DNA of 64,000 nt from Flavobacterium pectinovorum (GCF_022802975.1 NZ_JAFEVZ010000004.1:248001-312000); one strand, 5' to 3'; counted from the first letter of the stretch, positions 42,802 through 51,828 are shown. Made by a program: numbers and translations. Notes: generated from the letters alone by a model not told the origin.

Positions 42802-43434
42802 ATGAGTACACTATTAGAAAATTTAAATTGGAGATATGCAACCAAAAAATTTGATGCAACCAAAAAAATCTCTGAATCAGATTTAAATACATTAAAAGAA
42901 GCTGTTAGATTAGCTGCTTCTTCATACGGATTACAGCCATTTAAAGTGGTTATCGTAGAAAACCCGGAATTAAGAGAAAAATTAAAAGCTGAAGCATGGG
43001 GACAAACTCAAATTACAGATGCTTCTCACCTGTTCATTTTTGCAAATGATCTTAATCTTGATTCAAAATCAGTTGAAGCGTACATCAAAAATATAAGCGA
43101 AACCAGAGGAGTTCCTACAGATGCTTTAGGAGGATTTGCAGATATGATGAATGGCGTTATTTCTAACTTATCTCAAGAAGCTAAAAATATCTGGACTGCT
43201 AAACAAACTTACATCGCTTTAGGAACATTATTAAGTGCAGCTGCCGAATTAAAAATTGACACTACACCAATGGAAGGTTTTAGCCCATCAGCATTCAATG
43301 AAATTTTAGGCTTTGACAAATTAGGTCTAAATGCAGCAGTTGTAGCTACTATAGGTTACAGACATGATGAGGACGAAGCTCAACATTACAAAAAAGTTAG
43401 AAAATCTCAGGACGAATTATTTATCACACTATAA
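42802..43434 (+). CDS. NAD(P)H-dependent nitroreductase family oxidoreductase (NfsB-like)
   Basis: The 210-residue FMN protein shows the nitroreductase fold: the N-terminal NLNWRYATKKFDATKKI (FMN contact R-x-A-T-K), the AASSYGLQPFKVVIVENPEL segment, AKQTYIALGTLLSAAAELKI in the dimer core and DTTPMEGFSPSAFNEILGF near the active site. It would reduce nitro compounds, quinones or flavins with NAD(P)H in the cytoplasm. It follows the MarR gene by 4 bases and precedes the YceI gene by 32 bases. The MarR context suggests induction by xenobiotics or oxidants, but the real substrate is unknown. Confidence 0.9.
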   Translation: MSTLLENLNWRYATKKFDATKKISESDLNTLKEAVRLAASSYGLQPFKVVIVENPELREKLKAEAWGQTQITDASHLFIFANDLNLDSKSVEAYIKNISETRGVPTDALGGFADMMNGVISNLSQEAKNIWTAKQTYIALGTLLSAAAELKIDTTPMEGFSPSAFNEILGFDKLGLNAAVVATIGYRHDEDEAQHYKKVRKSQDELFITL

Positions 43435-43466
43435 TTATTAATAACAATCAAAATCAATTTCACAAC

Positions 43467-44033
43467 ATGAAAAATTTAAAAACAATTGCAATAGCATTAT
43501 TCGTAGCAGTAGCGTCAGTATCAGTAAACGCACAAACTAAAAAAATCGACGTAAAAGCATCTACTATCAAATGGGTAGGTAAAAAAGTAACCGGAGAGCA
43601 CTCAGGAACTGTAAACTTCAAAGAAGGAGCAGTAGTTTTGAAAGGAAAAAAGTTAACAGGAGGTTCTTTTACTGTTGATATGACTTCATTAACTGCAACT
43701 GATTTAACCGGAGAATACCAAGGAAAACTAAACGGTCACTTAAAAGCTGACGATTTCTTCGGAACTGATAAATTCCCAACTGCAAAATTAGTTTTCAAAA
43801 CTATTGGAGCAAAAGCAACTGACGTTTATACAGTTACTGCTGATTTGACTATCAAAGGAATCACTAAACCTGTAACTTTTGACATCACTGTAAAAGGAAA
43901 TACTGCTACAACTGCATTTAAAGTTGACAGAACTAAATACGATATCAAATACAACTCTGGTAACTTCTTCGAAAACTTAGGAGACAAAACTATCAATGAC
44001 GATTTCGAATTGACTGTAGTTTTAAAATTCTAA
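43467..44033 (+). CDS. YceI-family periplasmic lipid-binding-like protein
   Basis: The 188-residue protein has a signal peptide (residues 1-22, ending SVNAQ). It then has the lipocalin-like YceI domain: IDVKASTIKWVGKKVTGEHSG in parts IDVKASTIKWVG and KKVTGEHSG, GSFTVDMTSLTATDL, LNGHLKADDFFGTDKFPTAK, LTIKGITKPVTFDI and VDRTKYDIKYNSG. The family binds isoprenoid or long-chain amphiphiles in the periplasm. It probably belongs to the MarR-nitroreductase operon and is ended by the perfect palindrome at 44062-44095. The biological ligand is unknown. Confidence 0.92.
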   Translation: MKNLKTIAIALFVAVASVSVNAQTKKIDVKASTIKWVGKKVTGEHSGTVNFKEGAVVLKGKKLTGGSFTVDMTSLTATDLTGEYQGKLNGHLKADDFFGTDKFPTAKLVFKTIGAKATDVYTVTADLTIKGITKPVTFDITVKGNTATTAFKVDRTKYDIKYNSGNFFENLGDKTINDDFELTVVLKF

Positions 44034-44061
44034 TATTTCAGACTTACTAATTTGAAATTCA

Positions 44062-44099
44062 GGAAACCCCAACAATTTAAATTGTTGGGGTTTCCTTTT
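44062..44099 (+). terminator. intrinsic terminator after yceI-like gene
   Basis: GGAAACCCCAACAATTT (44062-44078) and AAATTGTTGGGGTTTCC (44079-44095) form a perfect 34-base palindrome, followed by TTTT. Confidence 0.85.
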
Positions 44100-44174
44100 A
44101 AAATAAAATATCAAAAAACATAAAAATAACGTTCTTAATACTCAAATAACCCTTTCATAACAAGGCTTAGCGTT

Positions 44175-44201
44175 TTGATTAACATTCGGCTTTTAATTTT
44201 G
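44175..44201 (+). promoter_or_regulatory. promoter of beta-helix protein gene
   Basis: TTG at 44175-44177 and a perfect -7 box TAATTTTG at 44194-44201 are 16 bases apart, slightly shorter than usual. The start codon is 43 bases downstream. Confidence 0.45.
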
Positions 44202-44244
44202 GCATTATTAAAAAACAATAAAAACAGAAATCAAAATGTTAGTT

Positions 44245-45522
44245 ATGAAAACTACAATACACATTACAATTATAACACTTTTCAGCACTCTCTTTCTTCA
44301 GGCACAACAACAAAAAGGAATCATAGGAACATCTAACTGGATGAACAACTGGACTAATTTTAAACCAGCCAATATTGAATACAACGAAGCCACAAATATT
44401 ATTGCCGGTACAATCGATAAAGACACAAAACTAACCAAACGCAATACCTATCAGTTAGTAGGAGTTGTTTATGTAACCAATAATGCTGTCCTTACAATTG
44501 AACCCGGAACAGTTATCAGAGGAGACGATAAAACCTGCGGTACATTAGTAATTACAAATGGTGCAAAAATTATCGCAGAAGGATTAGAAACAGATCCCAT
44601 AATTTTTACTTCTAATAAAGAAATTACTGAAAGAAGACCTGGTGACTGGGGTGGAATCATCATTCTGGGAAAAGCTCCTATCAATAAATTAGGAGGAATA
44701 AACACTTTGCCTTTTAATCTGGAACCAATGCTGAATCACTATGGAGGTCAGGATGCTGAAGATAATTCAGGAGTTTTGAAATATGTGCGCATTGAATTTT
44801 CAGGAAGAAAACTGAGTGCTTTAAAAGAACTTAACGGACTTTCATTAGCCGGTGTTGGAAAAAAAACGGTTTTAAGTAATATCCAGATCAGCTATTCAAA
44901 TGATGATTCTTTTGAATGTTATGGTGGCGATTTGAACATGAATAACTTAATTTCGTACCGAACTACTGACGATGATTTTGATTTTACTCAAGGAGCACAA
45001 ATCAATATTAGTAACAGTATTGCTATTCGTCATCCTTTTTCATCTGATATTTCAGGTTCCAGATGCTTTGAAGTAGACTCGTATGACAAAATAGAAAATA
45101 CCGATATGACCAAAAAAATGACCAAAATAAATGCCAGCAACATCACGTTGGTTAATCTCGAAGAAAACAATCAGGGATTAGTTCGTGAATCTGCTTATAT
45201 TCGAGAAGATACTTTTTTTAACTTAACTAACAGCATCATTTCCGGCTTTACCCCTTTTACTTTATTGGAAGGAAATATTGGTAATGGTGAAGTCAATTTA
45301 TCTAAAATAACATTCAAAAATCTGATTGTTAACAATTGCAGTGGTGAAATTTTAAGTGAATCTGTGAGCAATAATACTGGAATTAAGAACTATTACAACA
45401 AGCCGGAAAACGCTTTAGAATTTACAAAAATCAAAAACAGCGATTTGTTTACAATGCCTAATATCAAAGGGAATCCGGACTTTAGAATGAACGTAAACAA
45501 CACGCTTGCAAGTGGAAATTAA
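44245..45522 (+). CDS. secreted right-handed beta-helix-like protein
   Basis: From the second ATG (44245) the 425-residue protein has a signal peptide KTTIHITIITLFSTLFLQAQ; the first ATG at 44236 adds three residues and cannot be excluded. The body contains the pattern YVTNNAVLTIEPGTVIRGD, then TLVITNGAKIIAEGLETDPI, RPGDWGGIIILGKAPINKLG and repeats such as LKYVRIEFSG and NIQISYSNDDSFECYGGDLN. This is typical of beta-helix surface proteins of Bacteroidota that carry multiple turns of about 20-25 residues. No C-terminal type IX sorting domain is evident. The function is unknown. Confidence 0.78.
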   Translation: MKTTIHITIITLFSTLFLQAQQQKGIIGTSNWMNNWTNFKPANIEYNEATNIIAGTIDKDTKLTKRNTYQLVGVVYVTNNAVLTIEPGTVIRGDDKTCGTLVITNGAKIIAEGLETDPIIFTSNKEITERRPGDWGGIIILGKAPINKLGGINTLPFNLEPMLNHYGGQDAEDNSGVLKYVRIEFSGRKLSALKELNGLSLAGVGKKTVLSNIQISYSNDDSFECYGGDLNMNNLISYRTTDDDFDFTQGAQINISNSIAIRHPFSSDISGSRCFEVDSYDKIENTDMTKKMTKINASNITLVNLEENNQGLVRESAYIREDTFFNLTNSIISGFTPFTLLEGNIGNGEVNLSKITFKNLIVNNCSGEILSESVSNNTGIKNYYNKPENALEFTKIKNSDLFTMPNIKGNPDFRMNVNNTLASGN

Positions 45523-45621
45523 GTTCTAAAAACCAGTCATTATTTTTAGATATTTAACAAATTTCTAAATTAAGAAAAGTTTTTTTTCGCTTTTAATGCA
45601 ATCTAATTCAAATTACATTTA

Positions 45622-45629
45622 TATATTTG
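45622..45629 (+). promoter_or_regulatory. trp operon -7 box
   Basis: TATATTTG is a perfect TAnnTTTG box, 18 bases before the trp leader ATG. A -33 TTG is not clear at the expected distance. Confidence 0.5.
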
Positions 45630-45647
45630 CCTTATCAAAATAAGATT

Positions 45648-45704
45648 ATGAAAATTACAATGAACAATACTTGGTGGTGGAACAATTTACGTCAAATGTC
45701 GTGA
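45648..45704 (+). CDS. trpL: trp leader peptide
   Basis: This 18-codon frame (MKITMNNTWWWNNLRQMS, stop TGA at 45702-45704) has three consecutive Trp codons at 45672-45680. It lies 121 bases before trpE and is followed by an intrinsic terminator. A ribosome stalled on the Trp codons would leave ACAAAGCTT (45705-45713) free to pair with AAGGCTTGT (45743-45751), the left arm of the terminator. A ribosome that reaches the stop codon would cover that segment. This is the logic of ribosome-mediated attenuation, inferred from sequence. Confidence 0.88.
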   Translation: MKITMNNTWWWNNLRQMS

Positions 45705-45740
45705 ACAAAGCTTCCTATGGTATTGTAAACTATAAAATAT

Positions 45741-45774
45741 AAAAGGCTTGTCATCACGACAAGCCTTTTTTTTT
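45741..45774 (+). terminator. trp attenuator terminator
   Basis: AAAAGGCTTGTC (45741-45752) and GACAAGCCTTTT (45758-45769) form a perfect 12-bp stem with loop ATCAC, followed by T residues to 45774. It lies between the leader peptide and trpE. The left arm can alternatively pair with 45705-45713. Confidence 0.88.
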
Positions 45775-45824
45775 GGTCGAAACTATAACATACAAAAATA
45801 TTAAAAACTAAAAAACAACATACA

Positions 45825-47225
45825 TTGAAACCTTTTATACTCAACACACACTACAAACAAATTCTGGCAGACACCATTACGCCGGTAAGCATTTATTTTA
45901 AAATCAGAGATAAATTTCCAAATAGTTTATTGCTTGAAAGTAGTGACTATCACGGAAACGACAATAGTTTCTCGTATATCTGTTGTAACCCGATTGCGAC
46001 GATTAAAATCGAAAACGAAATTATTTCTAAAACTTTCCCTGACGGTACAACAGAACAAATTTCGATTGATGCTTCAACCAATATTCCGGAAGTAATCCAG
46101 CAATTTTCAGGTCAGTTTAAATCGGAGAAAAACGATTTCAAATTCATCAATAATGGCTTGTTTGGATATATTTCGTATGATGCCGTTCGTTATTTCGAAA
46201 AAGTAGAAATAGCCAAAAAAGATTCGGCAACTTTAATTCCGGATGTATTTTATGCGGTTTATCAAAACATCATTGCCATCAATCACTTTAAAAACGAAGC
46301 GTATATTTTTTGCCACAGCGTTGACGGAAGAAACAATATTTCTGAAATTGAACAATTATTACAATCCAGAAATATCGCTTCTTATAAATTCACTAAAGAA
46401 GGTGAAGGTTTCTCAAACCTGACTGACGAAGAATTTAAACACAATGTGGCTTTGGCTAAAAAACATTGTTTCCGGGGAGACGTTTTTCAATTGGTTCTTT
46501 CGCGTCGTTTTACACAAGGTTTCAAAGGTGACGAATTTAATGTGTATCGTGCTTTACGAAGCATCAACCCATCTCCGTATTTATTCTTTTTTGATTATGG
46601 TGATTTCAAAATATTTGGGTCTTCACCCGAAGCACAAATTATCGTAAAAGACAGAAAAGCCGAAATTCACCCCATCGCCGGAACTTTCAGAAGAACCGGT
46701 AATGACGAGAAAGATGCTGAACTGGCAAAAAAATTATCCGAAGATAAAAAAGAAAACAGCGAACACGTGATGCTGGTCGATTTGGCCAGAAACGATTTAA
46801 GCCGAAACGGTCATGATGTAAATGTAGAAAGATACAGAGAAGTTCAGTTTTTCTCACACGTGATCCACCTGGTTTCAAAAGTTACCGGACATTTACATGA
46901 TAAAGCCACAACTATGCAGGTCGTTGCTGATACTTTCCCTGCAGGAACGTTAAGCGGAGCTCCAAAACACAGAGCCATGCAGCTGATTGAAGATTACGAA
47001 AAAACAAACCGTAATTTCTACGGAGGTGCGATTGGTTTCATGGATTTTGAAGGCAATTTCAACCATGCGATTATGATTCGAACTTTCCTTTCAAAAAATC
47101 ATCAGTTACACTGTCAGGCGGGAGCAGGAATTGTTGCCAGTTCTGACGAAGAAAGCGAAATGCAGGAAGTTTACAATAAATTAAGAGCATTGAATACCGC
47201 TCTGGAAATGGCTGAGAAAATATAG
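45825..47225 (+). CDS. trpE: anthranilate synthase component I
   Basis: The 466-residue protein starts at TTG. The N-terminus KPFILNTHYKQILADTITPV is already the expected family start, so this unusual start is likely real. The tryptophan feedback site LLESSDYHGN is present near residue 37. The chorismate-binding domain has SPYLFFFDYGDFKIFGSSPE, HPIAGTFRRTGN, HVMLVDLARNDLSRNG and FPAGTLSGAPKHRAMQLIED. It makes anthranilate from chorismate with ammonia supplied by TrpG. It is the first structural gene of the attenuated operon. PabB-like enzymes are alternatives, but the LLES site and the operon argue for TrpE. Confidence 0.95.
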   Translation: MKPFILNTHYKQILADTITPVSIYFKIRDKFPNSLLLESSDYHGNDNSFSYICCNPIATIKIENEIISKTFPDGTTEQISIDASTNIPEVIQQFSGQFKSEKNDFKFINNGLFGYISYDAVRYFEKVEIAKKDSATLIPDVFYAVYQNIIAINHFKNEAYIFCHSVDGRNNISEIEQLLQSRNIASYKFTKEGEGFSNLTDEEFKHNVALAKKHCFRGDVFQLVLSRRFTQGFKGDEFNVYRALRSINPSPYLFFFDYGDFKIFGSSPEAQIIVKDRKAEIHPIAGTFRRTGNDEKDAELAKKLSEDKKENSEHVMLVDLARNDLSRNGHDVNVERYREVQFFSHVIHLVSKVTGHLHDKATTMQVVADTFPAGTLSGAPKHRAMQLIEDYEKTNRNFYGGAIGFMDFEGNFNHAIMIRTFLSKNHQLHCQAGAGIVASSDEESEMQEVYNKLRALNTALEMAEKI

Positions 47226-47250
47226 TTTAAAACAGTTTCAAGTTTTCTTT

Positions 47251-47305
47251 GTTTCAGGTTTCAGGTTAACTGCAACGTGAAAACCTGGAACTTGAAACCT
47301 GAAAC
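47251..47305. repeat. GTTTCAGG palindrome, trpE-trpG gap
   Basis: GTTTCAGGTTTCAGGTT (47251-47267) is followed by reverse-complement arms AACCTGG, then TTGAAACCTGAAAC ending at 47305. Similar elements occur in the next two gaps of the operon. Confidence 0.7.
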
Positions 47306-47320
47306 AAAAAAACAAACACA

Positions 47321-47887
47321 ATGAAAAAGATTTTAGTTATAGACAATTACGATAGTTTCACTTACAACTTAGTACACTATCTGGAAGATTTAAACTGCGA
47401 AGTAACCGTTTACAGAAACGACGAATTTGATATTGACGAAATTGCTTCTTTCGATAAAATTTTGCTTTCGCCAGGACCTGGAATCCCGGATGAAGCAGGA
47501 TTACTGAAAGATGTAATTCGCAAATATGCTCCAACAAAAAGCATTTTAGGCGTTTGTTTAGGACAACAGGCAATCGGTGAAGTTTTTGGAGGAACACTTT
47601 CTAACCTTGACAAAGTATATCATGGCGTTGCAACAAATGTAAAAAAAGCAGTTACCGATGAATCATTATTTGAAGGACTGGAAGATGAATTTGAAGTTGG
47701 CCGATACCATTCGTGGGTTGTTGATGCTGATTTACCGGACGTTTTAGAAGCTACTTCGTTTGAAGAAAACGGTCAGGTAATGTCATTACGCCACAGAACT
47801 TATGATGTACGCGGTGTACAATTTCATCCGGAAAGCGTATTAACACCAAACGGAAAAAGGATTTTAGAGAATTGGATAAAGAGTTAA
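47321..47887 (+). CDS. trpG: anthranilate synthase component II (glutamine amidotransferase)
   Basis: The 188-residue class I amidotransferase has the start KKILVIDNYDSFTYNLVHYL, ILLSPGPGIPDEAG (oxyanion loop), the nucleophile in LGVCLGQQAIGE and the catalytic His-Glu in FHPESVLTPNG. It hydrolyses glutamine and delivers ammonia to TrpE. The PabA role in folate synthesis is shared by such proteins in some bacteria and is possible here too. It lies 95 bases after trpE across a palindromic repeat, in the same operon. Confidence 0.95.
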   Translation: MKKILVIDNYDSFTYNLVHYLEDLNCEVTVYRNDEFDIDEIASFDKILLSPGPGIPDEAGLLKDVIRKYAPTKSILGVCLGQQAIGEVFGGTLSNLDKVYHGVATNVKKAVTDESLFEGLEDEFEVGRYHSWVVDADLPDVLEATSFEENGQVMSLRHRTYDVRGVQFHPESVLTPNGKRILENWIKS

Positions 47888-47892
47888 TTTTT

Positions 47893-47938
47893 GTTTCAGG
47901 TTTCAAGTTTCAAGTTGTTGGAACATGAAACCTGAAAC
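47893..47938. repeat. GTTTCAGG palindrome, trpG-trpD gap
   Basis: GTTTCAGGTTTCAAGTTTCA begins at 47893, and ATGAAACCTGAAAC, ending at 47938, forms the other arm. Confidence 0.7.
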
Positions 47939-47986
47939 AAAACCTTAGCATCTCAGAACCTTACCAACTTAGAATCTCAAAAAAAA

Positions 47987-48982
47987 ATGAAAACAATATT
48001 AAATAAACTAATCAATCACGAAGTGCTTACGAAAGAAGAAGCAAAAAACGTATTGATTAATATTTCAAGCGGACAATACAATCCAAGTCAGATTTCGGCT
48101 TTTTTGACCGTATTTATGATGCGAAGCATTACAATTGAAGAACTTTCGGGTTTTCGTGAAGCTTTATTAGAATTATGTATTCGCGTTGATTTATCAGCTT
48201 ACAATACCATCGATTTGTGCGGAACGGGTGGTGACGGAAAAGACACTTTCAACATTTCGACTTTAGCTTCATTTGTTGCAGCAGGAGCCGGAATAAAAGT
48301 TGCCAAACATGGAAATTACGGAGTTTCATCGATTTCCGGATCTAGTAACGTGATGGAAAAAATGGGAATCAAATTTAGCAACGATGCTTCTTTCTTAGAA
48401 AAATGTATCGATCAGGCCGGAATTTGTGTTTTGCACGCACCGTTATTTCATCCGGCAATGAAACATGTTGGGCCAATCCGTAAAGAACTGGCGGTAAAAA
48501 CATTCTTCAATATGTTAGGACCAATGGTAAATCCGGCATTTCCACAAAATCAACTGGTAGGCGTTTTCAATCTGGAACTAGCCCGAATGTATGCCTATTT
48601 ATACCAAAATACTGATATCAATTTCACCATTTTACATTCGCTTGACGGATACGATGAAATCTCTTTAACAGGCCCAACCAAAACGATAACATCACACATG
48701 GAAGGAATGTTAAAACCGGAAGACTTTGGTGTTCGCCTTTTATCGCAAAGCGAAATCGAAGGCGGAAAAACCATTGAAGAATCGGCTGAAATATTTACCA
48801 ACATCATCTCGGGAAAAGGAACAGAAGCTCAAAACAATGTAGTGCTCGCAAATGCAGCAATGGCTATTGCGACAGTTACAAAATGTACTCCTCTGGAAGG
48901 ATTTGAATTGGCAAAAGAAAGTTTATTGTCTGGGAAAGGACATCAGGCATTAAAAAAATTACAGGAATTAAGTAAAAATTAG
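47987..48982 (+). CDS. trpD: anthranilate phosphoribosyltransferase
   Basis: The 331-residue protein carries the GTGGDGKDTFNIST signature that binds the pyrophosphate of PRPP (residues about 75-90). It also has KHGNYGVSSISGSSNVMEKM, HPAMKHVGPIRKELAVKTFF and LGPMVNPAFPQNQLVGVF. It transfers the phosphoribosyl group to anthranilate, the second step after anthranilate synthesis. TrpG and TrpD are separate proteins here, unlike the enterobacterial fusion. The gene follows trpG by 99 bases that contain a palindromic repeat. Confidence 0.96.
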   Translation: MKTILNKLINHEVLTKEEAKNVLINISSGQYNPSQISAFLTVFMMRSITIEELSGFREALLELCIRVDLSAYNTIDLCGTGGDGKDTFNISTLASFVAAGAGIKVAKHGNYGVSSISGSSNVMEKMGIKFSNDASFLEKCIDQAGICVLHAPLFHPAMKHVGPIRKELAVKTFFNMLGPMVNPAFPQNQLVGVFNLELARMYAYLYQNTDINFTILHSLDGYDEISLTGPTKTITSHMEGMLKPEDFGVRLLSQSEIEGGKTIEESAEIFTNIISGKGTEAQNNVVLANAAMAIATVTKCTPLEGFELAKESLLSGKGHQALKKLQELSKN

Positions 48983-49050
48983 TTTCATGTTTCATGTTTC
49001 ATGTTTCAAGCTATTGGAACGTGAAACTAAAAAAACTTGAAACTTGAAAC
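48982..49050. repeat. GTTTCATG palindrome, trpD-trpC gap
   Basis: Four copies of GTTTCATG/GTTTCAAG run from 48982 to 49010, and the matching GTGAAAC, CTTGAAACTTGAAAC arms end at 49050. It begins at the last base of the trpD stop codon. Confidence 0.7.
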
Positions 49051-49061
49051 AAATCAAAACA

Positions 49062-49841
49062 ATGAACATATTAGACAAAATCATAATAGACAAAAAGCGA
49101 GAAGTAATTCTTAAAAAATCCATCATCCCGGTTTCACAATTGGAAAGTTCAGTGTTTTTTGGAAGAGAATCCATTTCTTTAAGCCAGAAATTAAAAGCAA
49201 GTTCAACCGGAATTATCGCAGAACACAAACGCCGTTCCCCTTCAAAATCTGTCATTAATCATAGTTTTACAGTTGAAGAAGTGGTTAAAGGATATGAAGA
49301 TGCCGGAGCTTGCGGAATTTCAGTTTTAACTGATGGAAAATATTTTGGCGGTTCTTTAGACGATTTGCTTTTGGCAAGAGCCAGTGTAAACATTCCGCTT
49401 TTGCGAAAAGAATTTATTGTAGACGAATACCAAATTCTGGAAGCAAAAGCCTTTGGAGCCGATTTGATTTTACTGATCGCAGCGGTTTTAACCCGTGAAG
49501 AAATCAAATCCTTGTCTGAATTTGCCAAAAAATTAGGTCTGGAAGTTTTACTGGAAGTTCACAACCAGGAAGAACTGGAAAAATCAATTATGCCGAGTTT
49601 AGACATGATTGGCGTGAACAACAGAAATTTAAAAACGTTTGAAGTAAGCCTTGATTTCAGCAAACAGCTGGCTTCTCAAATTCCGGATGATTTTGTAAAA
49701 GTTTCTGAAAGCGGAATCTCATCAATAGAAGCCATTTCTGAGCTGAGACCTTACGGCTACAGCGGTTTTTTAATCGGAGAAAACTTCATGAAAACCGACA
49801 ACGCAGGAAAAGCAGCTATTGACTTTATTAGTCAGCTATAG
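49062..49841 (+). CDS. trpC: indole-3-glycerol-phosphate synthase
   Basis: From ATG 49062 the 259-residue TIM-barrel protein begins NILDKIIIDKKREVILKKS. An in-frame start at 49044 would add six residues that derive from the repeat. The motifs are IIAEHKRRSPSKSVIN (catalytic Lys), GISVLTDGKYFGGSLDDL, LRKEFIVDEYQILEAKAFGA, VLLEVHNQEELEKS, IGVNNRNLKTFEVSLD and ESGISS. It cyclises the carboxyphenylamino deoxyribulose phosphate to indole glycerol phosphate. It stands alone and is not fused to TrpF as in enterobacteria. Confidence 0.95.
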   Translation: MNILDKIIIDKKREVILKKSIIPVSQLESSVFFGRESISLSQKLKASSTGIIAEHKRRSPSKSVINHSFTVEEVVKGYEDAGACGISVLTDGKYFGGSLDDLLLARASVNIPLLRKEFIVDEYQILEAKAFGADLILLIAAVLTREEIKSLSEFAKKLGLEVLLEVHNQEELEKSIMPSLDMIGVNNRNLKTFEVSLDFSKQLASQIPDDFVKVSESGISSIEAISELRPYGYSGFLIGENFMKTDNAGKAAIDFISQL

Positions 49842-49849
49842 GCAATATG

Positions 49850-49920
49850 CTTTAGACTGTAAGCTTTTGAAAAAAGAAAAAATCACCATTATGCTAAAAA
49901 GCTTAAAGCTTAAAGCTAAA
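49850..49920. repeat. AGCTTAAAGC-type repeat, trpC-trpF gap
   Basis: GCTTTAGACTGTAAGCTTTT (from about 49850) faces AAAAAGCTTAAAGCTTAAAG and GCTAAA near 49920. This is a different palindrome family from the GTTTCAGG gaps. Confidence 0.55.
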
Positions 49921-49937
49921 AAAATGCATCAAAAAAA

Positions 49938-50570
49938 ATGAAACTCAAAATATGCGGTATGAAATATCCTCAAAATATACTCGAAGTAGGCTCACTCCTA
50001 CCCGATTATATGGGGTTTATTTTCTGGGAAAAATCCGCTCGATATTTTAACGGTCAGATTCCTGAATTGATAAAAACAATCAAAAAAGTGGGCGTTTTTG
50101 TAAATGAATCCGTTGAAAATATCATTAAAAAAATTGACAAACACGATTTACAGGCTGTTCAGTTACACGGAAAAGAATCCGTTGAATTTTGTCAGGATTT
50201 GAAAAATAAAATTGATCCTAAAATTGAAATCATTAAAGTATTTTCGGCTGATGAAAATTTTGATTTTGAAATTATAAAACCTTTTGAAAATGTGTGTGAT
50301 TATTTTCTGTTTGACACCAAAGGAAAATTGCCAGGTGGCAACGGAACCACTTTTGACTGGACTATCTTAAAAAAATACAATTCCGACAAGCCATTCTTTT
50401 TAAGTGGCGGCATTGGAATAAATGAATTAAAAGCCATTGAAGAAATTTCAAAAAGCAAATTACCTATTTACGGTGTCGATGTAAATAGTAAATTTGAAAT
50501 CGAACCGGGGCTGAAAAATAAAAACCTATTTAGCAATTTCAAACGTAAATTAGAAATTGTAAACATCTAA
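49938..50570 (+). CDS. trpF: phosphoribosylanthranilate isomerase
   Basis: The 210-residue TIM-barrel protein opens with KLKICGMKYPQNI, in which the Cys-Gly-Met (Cys as general base) is conserved. It also has DYMGFIFWEKSARYF, VGVFVNESVENI, VQLHGKES, YFLFDTKGKLPGGNGTTFDW and FFLSGGIGINEL, which bind substrate phosphate. It isomerises N-phosphoribosyl anthranilate before the TrpC step. The stop codon is 12 bases before trpB, the tightest junction in the operon. Confidence 0.95.
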   Translation: MKLKICGMKYPQNILEVGSLLPDYMGFIFWEKSARYFNGQIPELIKTIKKVGVFVNESVENIIKKIDKHDLQAVQLHGKESVEFCQDLKNKIDPKIEIIKVFSADENFDFEIIKPFENVCDYFLFDTKGKLPGGNGTTFDWTILKKYNSDKPFFLSGGIGINELKAIEEISKSKLPIYGVDVNSKFEIEPGLKNKNLFSNFKRKLEIVNI

Positions 50571-50582
50571 AATTTAAAAAAA

Positions 50583-51764
50583 ATGAATTTTAACGTCGAC
50601 GAAAAAGGATATTACGGAGAATTTGGAGGAGCTTATATTCCTGAAATGTTATATCCAAATGTAGAAGAATTACGCCAGAATTATTTAAAAATCACTTCCG
50701 AACCCGATTTTAAGGCAGAATTTGACCAATTACTCAAAGATTACGTTGGCCGTCCCAGCCCGCTTTATTTTGCAAAACGTTTATCTGAAAAATACAATAC
50801 TAAAATCTATCTAAAAAGAGAAGATTTAAATCATACCGGAGCGCACAAAGTAAACAATACTATCGGGCAGATTTTAGTTGCTAAAAAATTAGGCAAAAAA
50901 CGAATAATTGCCGAAACCGGCGCCGGTCAGCACGGAGTTGCTACCGCAACAGTTTGTGCTTTAATGGGCATGGAATGTATTGTTTACATGGGCGAAATTG
51001 ACATTGCACGTCAGGCACCAAACGTGGCACGAATGAAAATGTTAGGTGCCGAAGTTCGTCCGGCTCTTTCAGGTTCCAGAACTTTAAAAGATGCTACAAA
51101 CGAAGCAATTCGAGACTGGATTAATAATCCGGTTGACACACATTATATCATCGGTTCTGCGATTGGACCTCATCCTTATCCGGATATGGTAACCCGTTTT
51201 CAAAGTGTGATTTCAGAAGAAATCAAATGGCAGCTGAAAGAAAAAGAAGGACGCGAAAATCCGGATTATGTAGTCGCTTGTATTGGTGGCGGAAGCAACG
51301 CTGCCGGAACGTATTATCACTTTTTGCACGAGCCTGAAGTTGGAATCATCGCAGTCGAAGCAGCCGGAAAAGGCGTTGATAGCGGACATAGTGCCGCAAC
51401 GAGTAAATTAGGAAAAGTAGGTGTTATTCACGGTTGCAAAACCCTTTTAATGCAAACTCCTGACGGACAAATTACAGAACCCTATTCGATTTCTGCCGGT
51501 CTTGATTATCCTGGTGTTGGTCCTATGCACGCACATTTGGCAGAAACAGGCCGTGGAGAATTTTTCTCAGTAACCGATGATGATGCCATGAACGCAGGTT
51601 TACAGCTAACGAAATTAGAAGGAATTATTCCGGCTATTGAGAGTGCTCATGCTTTTGCCGTTCTGGATCAAAAGAAATTTAAACCTACAGACGTTGTGGT
51701 AATCAGCCTTTCGGGTCGTGGCGATAAAGATTTAGATAATTACATTGATTATTTTAAATTGTAA
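50583..51764 (+). CDS. trpB: tryptophan synthase beta subunit
   Basis: The 393-residue PLP enzyme has the start [16 protein letters not shown] and the PLP-Lys motif [14 protein letters not shown] (Lys near residue 88). It also has [54 protein letters not shown] (PLP phosphate) and the C-terminal [10 protein letters not shown] and SLSGRGDKD. It condenses indole with serine. It is the standard TrpB1 type, suited to work with TrpA, which here lies 489 bases further on, beyond a gene of the GGCT type. Confidence 0.97.
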   Translation: MNFNVDEKGYYGEFGGAYIPEMLYPNVEELRQNYLKITSEPDFKAEFDQLLKDYVGRPSPLYFAKRLSEKYNTKIYLKREDLNHTGAHKVNNTIGQILVAKKLGKKRIIAETGAGQHGVATATVCALMGMECIVYMGEIDIARQAPNVARMKMLGAEVRPALSGSRTLKDATNEAIRDWINNPVDTHYIIGSAIGPHPYPDMVTRFQSVISEEIKWQLKEKEGRENPDYVVACIGGGSNAAGTYYHFLHEPEVGIIAVEAAGKGVDSGHSAATSKLGKVGVIHGCKTLLMQTPDGQITEPYSISAGLDYPGVGPMHAHLAETGRGEFFSVTDDDAMNAGLQLTKLEGIIPAIESAHAFAVLDQKKFKPTDVVVISLSGRGDKDLDNYIDYFKL

Positions 51765-51780
51765 TAAAAATCGTAATTTG

Positions 51781-51800
51781 GGCGTTCCCAATCCCTAACG
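51781..51800. repeat. fragment of GGGCGT...CCC repeat
   Basis: GGGCGTTCCCAATCCCTAAC resembles the segment flanking the palindrome at 40150. It lies between trpB and the GGCT-like gene. Confidence 0.45.
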
Positions 51801-51828
51801 CAAACAAATAACGAGAAAATAAAGATTT

